7,111 bases of DNA from Polyangiaceae bacterium (GTDB lineage: Bacteria; Myxococcota_A; Polyangia; Polyangiales; Polyangiaceae), in the NCBI GenBank assembly GCA_025934595.1, contig JAICXU010000157.1:1-7111 (forward strand). The letters are read 5' to 3'. The notes below the pieces were generated by a model. That model searched no databases. It was not told the origin of the DNA and saw only the letters and a list, made by a program, of their open reading frames with translations. Made by a program: the position numbers and the translations under genes. Below, piece by piece: positions 5,089 through 7,111 of this stretch (the first letter of the stretch is position 1; every line of letters begins with the position of its first letter).

Positions 5089-6594
5089 ATGTTGAGAACC
5101 CTCCTCGTCCTCGGTACTGGTCTCGTGGTCGTCTCTTCAGCCGGATGCAAAAGCAAATCGGCGTCGGCGTGGAAGCTGCCCATCGATGCGAAGCAGCTGC
5201 CTGGCACCACGAATACGTTGGTCGCAGAGCAAGTCAAAGGCTCGCTCGAAACCGATGATCACTTGAAAAAGGCGTTCACCGCCGCCGAGCTCGGCGCCGA
5301 GATTTGCCGCATTCACGAGAGCAATCCGGCCGACGATCTCAAGCACATGGGAAAACATGGCTCGTCGACGGCGAAAGAATTTTTCACGCCGGCGCACCTC
5401 GCCGACGTGCAGTCGCTCCTCGATTGCGGATCCCTGCTCGCGCAGAACATGGACGGCAACTTCCAAACCGCGATCGCGTTCACCGACGACTCGAGCACGA
5501 AGCAGGAAGTCGGAATCATCCCGATGAAGATGACCGACATTCCGACGAAGTTCGGATTCACGAAGCACGCATTCAGCGGCGTGAACGGATTTTGCCGCAC
5601 GACCGACGTGTCGAAGCCGAACGCGCCCACCGTCGATTGCGGACCCACGACCGACGCGGCGCTCGCGCAAGGAACGACGTGGTTCTTCGGCAGCCGCGCG
5701 GCGCTCGAGACGATCGGGCATGCCGTGTCGTCACCGAAGGCCGACCTCACGACGCAAGTGACCGCCTTGAACGACGCCGCAAGCACCGTCGAGGGCCTCG
5801 GCTCGATGCGCATCTCGGCGGACGTGAAGAGCGCCAAGTCGTTTCTTTCGGCGCCTTGCGCGTTCGGCGCCACGGAGTCGGCGGGCAGCATCACGGACTT
5901 TTTGCAGGGCTGCTTCCCCAACACCGACGAAAAGACGATCGACGACATCGACGCGAAGATTCGCGCGGCGGCGTTCGAGATGGATCCGAACCTCAGCAAA
6001 GCAGGCGCGGTGCACGGCGACGTCGTGCTCGTGGCCCGCGACGACGACTCGGCGAAGCAAGTCGAGAAAGACGCGAACGATCTCGTGACCGACTGGAAAT
6101 CCCAGCTCGAAAACAACGAAGCGAAGCTCGTGAAACAAGCGAAAGACGATCCGACCACGCGCGAAGAGAAGCGCTGGGCCATCGTCGTCGACGACTTCGT
6201 GCACGCGCTGCAGAAGATGAAGGTCACGCGCGACGGTCACACGGTGAAGCTCGCGTTCAACGAGCCGCTCCCGGATGCCGACAAAAAAGATCTCGCCGAC
6301 GTGAACACGAAATCAGTCGATCGGCATCAGGCCGTCGCCGACATCCTCGACGCGATCCAGCAGAAAAAGCCGGTGCCGCAAGCTCCGCTGACGAAGCTCG
6401 TCGGCGCGCCGTGGGCCACCTACCTCGCGCAGATGTCGACGTTCGACGTCACGAAGATGCCCGCGGACTGTCCGAAGAAGATCGCCGCATCGAAGAAGAA
6501 GGGCGCAGCTCCGCTCGAGGCGGCGTGCGTCGTCCCCACCGAGCCGCCGGAATCGCAGTTTGGTCCGGATGCGGCGAAGGCGGCGCTGAAGTAA
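5089..6594 (+). CDS. Large lipoprotein of unknown function with eight further cysteines
   Basis: The 501-residue product begins MLRTLLVLGTGLVVVSSAGC. Cys20 is a probable lipidation site (Ser at -3 makes the lipobox slightly atypical), followed by a short KSKSASA tether. I recognise no family. Cysteines at 73, 113, 169, 184, 257, 275, 461 and 480 could form four disulfides, consistent with a periplasmic or surface location. The middle contains mixed strand/helix sequence (for example QTAIAFTDDSSTKQEVGIIP). About residues 305-390 are rich in Lys, Asp and Glu and look helical, and there is a Lys-rich patch near residue 465-475. The frame is open further upstream to a TTG at 4969, but that extension would bury the signal peptide, so ATG 5089 was chosen. 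The gene stands alone, divergent from the small lipoprotein and convergent with the VOC gene 15 bp away. Confidence 0.87.
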   Translation: MLRTLLVLGTGLVVVSSAGCKSKSASAWKLPIDAKQLPGTTNTLVAEQVKGSLETDDHLKKAFTAAELGAEICRIHESNPADDLKHMGKHGSSTAKEFFTPAHLADVQSLLDCGSLLAQNMDGNFQTAIAFTDDSSTKQEVGIIPMKMTDIPTKFGFTKHAFSGVNGFCRTTDVSKPNAPTVDCGPTTDAALAQGTTWFFGSRAALETIGHAVSSPKADLTTQVTALNDAASTVEGLGSMRISADVKSAKSFLSAPCAFGATESAGSITDFLQGCFPNTDEKTIDDIDAKIRAAAFEMDPNLSKAGAVHGDVVLVARDDDSAKQVEKDANDLVTDWKSQLENNEAKLVKQAKDDPTTREEKRWAIVVDDFVHALQKMKVTRDGHTVKLAFNEPLPDADKKDLADVNTKSVDRHQAVADILDAIQQKKPVPQAPLTKLVGAPWATYLAQMSTFDVTKMPADCPKKIAASKKKGAAPLEAACVVPTEPPESQFGPDAAKAALK

Positions 6595-6609
6595 TCGCGC
6601 CGTTCGTCG

Positions 6610-6966
6610 TCACAGAATGTCGTGGGCGGCGAAGTGGCTGACGCCCACGCGGCGACCATCGGGGTCGCGGAAGTAGAGCGTGTATTCGGTTTTGTGCTCG
6701 ATCGGGATTCCGTGCGCTTCGAGCCGATCCATGATCGGCGTGCGCTCTTGCGGGCGGATGGCGAACGCTACGAATTCCATGCTTTGGACGGGGATTTTCG
6801 GCTCGTCGGGTGATGCCTTCTCCAGCATCACGATCGCGTCGCCGGCGTCGAGCCACACGCTTCGCTGTCCGAGGCGCGTCTTGACCGAGAAATGAAGCAC
6901 CTCGACGTAAAAGCGCTCGAGCCTCGGGAGGTCGTGCGTGCGGAAGGCGATGTGATGCACACGCAT
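6610..6966 (-). CDS. VOC-family (glyoxalase/bleomycin resistance/dioxygenase fold) protein
   Basis: The 118-residue product is a single two-module VOC domain and appears cytosolic. Module 1 is HHIAFRTHDLPRLERFY (from residue 4) ending near IVMLEK (45-50); module 2 is EFVAFAI (64-70) through YFRDPDGRRVGVSHF (98-112). The DPDG turn and the length are typical. Of the four usual metal-ligand positions, His5 and Glu49 are present. The second-module His of the usual H-x-A-F strand is Phe65, and the final Glu of the usual G-N-x-I-E-L strand is Gly108. A classical glyoxalase I metal site is therefore unlikely from one chain alone; ligand binding or a shifted site (His111 or His115) is possible. No substrate can be assigned. 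It is convergent with the large lipoprotein gene and divergent from the DHH gene. Confidence 0.9.
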   Translation of the reverse strand: MRVHHIAFRTHDLPRLERFYVEVLHFSVKTRLGQRSVWLDAGDAIVMLEKASPDEPKIPVQSMEFVAFAIRPQERTPIMDRLEAHGIPIEHKTEYTLYFRDPDGRRVGVSHFAAHDIL

Positions 6967-6972
6967 ACGTGT

Positions 6973-6978
6973 TTTTTA
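6973..6978 (-). promoter_or_regulatory. -10-like TAAAAA of the VOC gene
   Basis: Minus-strand TAAAAA ends 6 bases before the ATG at 6966. No Shine-Dalgarno site is present in the 35-bp gap. The element partly overlaps the inverted repeat at 6976-6992. No good -35 is seen; it would fall at the start of the DHH gene. Confidence 0.3.
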
Positions 6979-6992
6979 GCACTTCGTGCTAA
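6976..6992. promoter_or_regulatory. Inverted repeat TTAGCAC-TTC-GTGCTAA between divergent genes
   Basis: Perfect 7-base arms around three bases occupy half of the 35-bp gap between the VOC and DHH genes and overlap the -10-like elements of both. A single bound protein could control both genes. The T-run lies before the hairpin on the plus strand, and as A's after it on the minus strand, so it is not an intrinsic terminator in either direction. Confidence 0.45.
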
Positions 6993-6995
6993 GCC
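6990..6995 (+). promoter_or_regulatory. -10-like TAAGCC of the DHH gene
   Basis: TAAGCC ends 6 bases before the ATG at 7002 and forms the right edge of the inverted repeat. GGAG at 6997-7000 is only one base from the ATG, too close for a normal Shine-Dalgarno interaction. The hexamer is a poor consensus match but sits where the other genes have theirs. Confidence 0.25.
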
Positions 6996-7001
6996 CGGAG
7001 A

Positions 7002-7111
7002 ATGAACGAGCGTCGCGTCGTCGTCGCCACCCATGGTCACTGCTTCGACGGCATGTGCTCGGCCGCGATGTTCACGCGTTTGCTTTCCGAGATCGACCCC
7101 GCCGCCTACGC
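7002..7111 (+). CDS. Probable DHH-family phosphoesterase, N-terminal fragment
   Basis: Only the first 36 codons are in the window; the frame is open to the right edge. After MNERR comes a hydrophobic strand VVVAT and then HGHCFDGMCSAAMFTRLL (from residue 11). A strand followed by H-G-x-x-x-D-G and a helix is the first metal-binding motif of DHH/DHHA1 phosphoesterases, the group that includes RecJ, NrnA and NrnB nucleases and cyclic-dinucleotide hydrolases. Here His11 and Asp16 fit, while the usual first Asp is His13, a variation I associate loosely with NrnB-like members. The DHH motif itself would lie beyond the edge. An in-frame stop at 6990-6992 and no other upstream start make ATG 7002 the likely start. 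Confidence 0.6.
   Translation, partial: MNERRVVVATHGHCFDGMCSAAMFTRLLSEIDPAAY

Noticed and set aside
5304..6641. Plus-strand frame of 445 codons inside the large lipoprotein gene
   Set aside because: It is a shifted shadow of the lipoprotein frame with highly basic low-quality sequence.
6976..6992. Hairpin at 6976-6992 as an intrinsic terminator
   Set aside because: On neither strand is the stem followed by a T-run, and it lies between divergent starts, not gene ends.
1..7111. Defence island, prophage, transposon or biosynthetic cluster
   Set aside because: No integrase, transposase, nuclease-effector pair, CRISPR repeat or synthase domain is visible. The genes are unrelated housekeeping and envelope types.

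Overview
The window reads as ordinary chromosomal DNA from a GC-rich, Gram-negative bacterium. Several cues point to a myxobacterium-like lineage (Myxococcota, perhaps Polyangiales): lipoproteins with Ser/Ala-rich linkers, a Pro/Ala-rich exported beta-barrel protein, strong G/C preference at third codon positions, and tight packing of unrelated single genes. This assignment is inference. There is no rRNA, tRNA, CRISPR array, phage, transposon or plasmid signature.

Layout from left to right. (1) A minus-strand pair: a cytoplasmic protein with several zinc ribbons (978-1793), overlapped at its 3' end by a lipoprotein carrying a retropepsin-type aspartic protease motif (1-996, cut by the window edge). 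(2) Divergent from them, a full-length urocanate hydratase, hutU (1859-3553), the second enzyme of histidine breakdown, with no other hut gene beside it. (3) Convergent with hutU, a minus-strand pair of envelope genes: a small lipoprotein with a Ser/Ala linker (4409-4963) followed by a predicted outer-membrane beta-barrel protein (3562-4362). (4) Divergent from those, a 501-residue lipoprotein of unknown function with eight further cysteines (5089-6594). (5) Convergent with it, a small VOC-fold protein (6610-6966). (6) Divergent from that, the first 36 codons of a probable DHH-family phosphoesterase (7002 to the window end). Coding density is very high. The longest gap is 125 bp (4964-5088), so no stretch over 300 bases lacks a gene.

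The genes do not form one pathway. Only the two minus-strand pairs could be operons. Four of the eight products are predicted to be exported: three lipoproteins, each with the lipidation cysteine at residue 20, and one barrel protein.

The most interesting signal is regulatory. All eight starts have a TA-containing, -10-like hexamer beginning 12-15 bases before the ATG. Six of them have no recognisable Shine-Dalgarno site, and the other two have purine runs that sit too close. This is the arrangement expected for leaderless mRNAs. Several intergenic or start-proximal dyads could be operators; the best is a 25-bp AT-rich inverted repeat just inside the gene at 4963. I found no clearly new multi-gene system.
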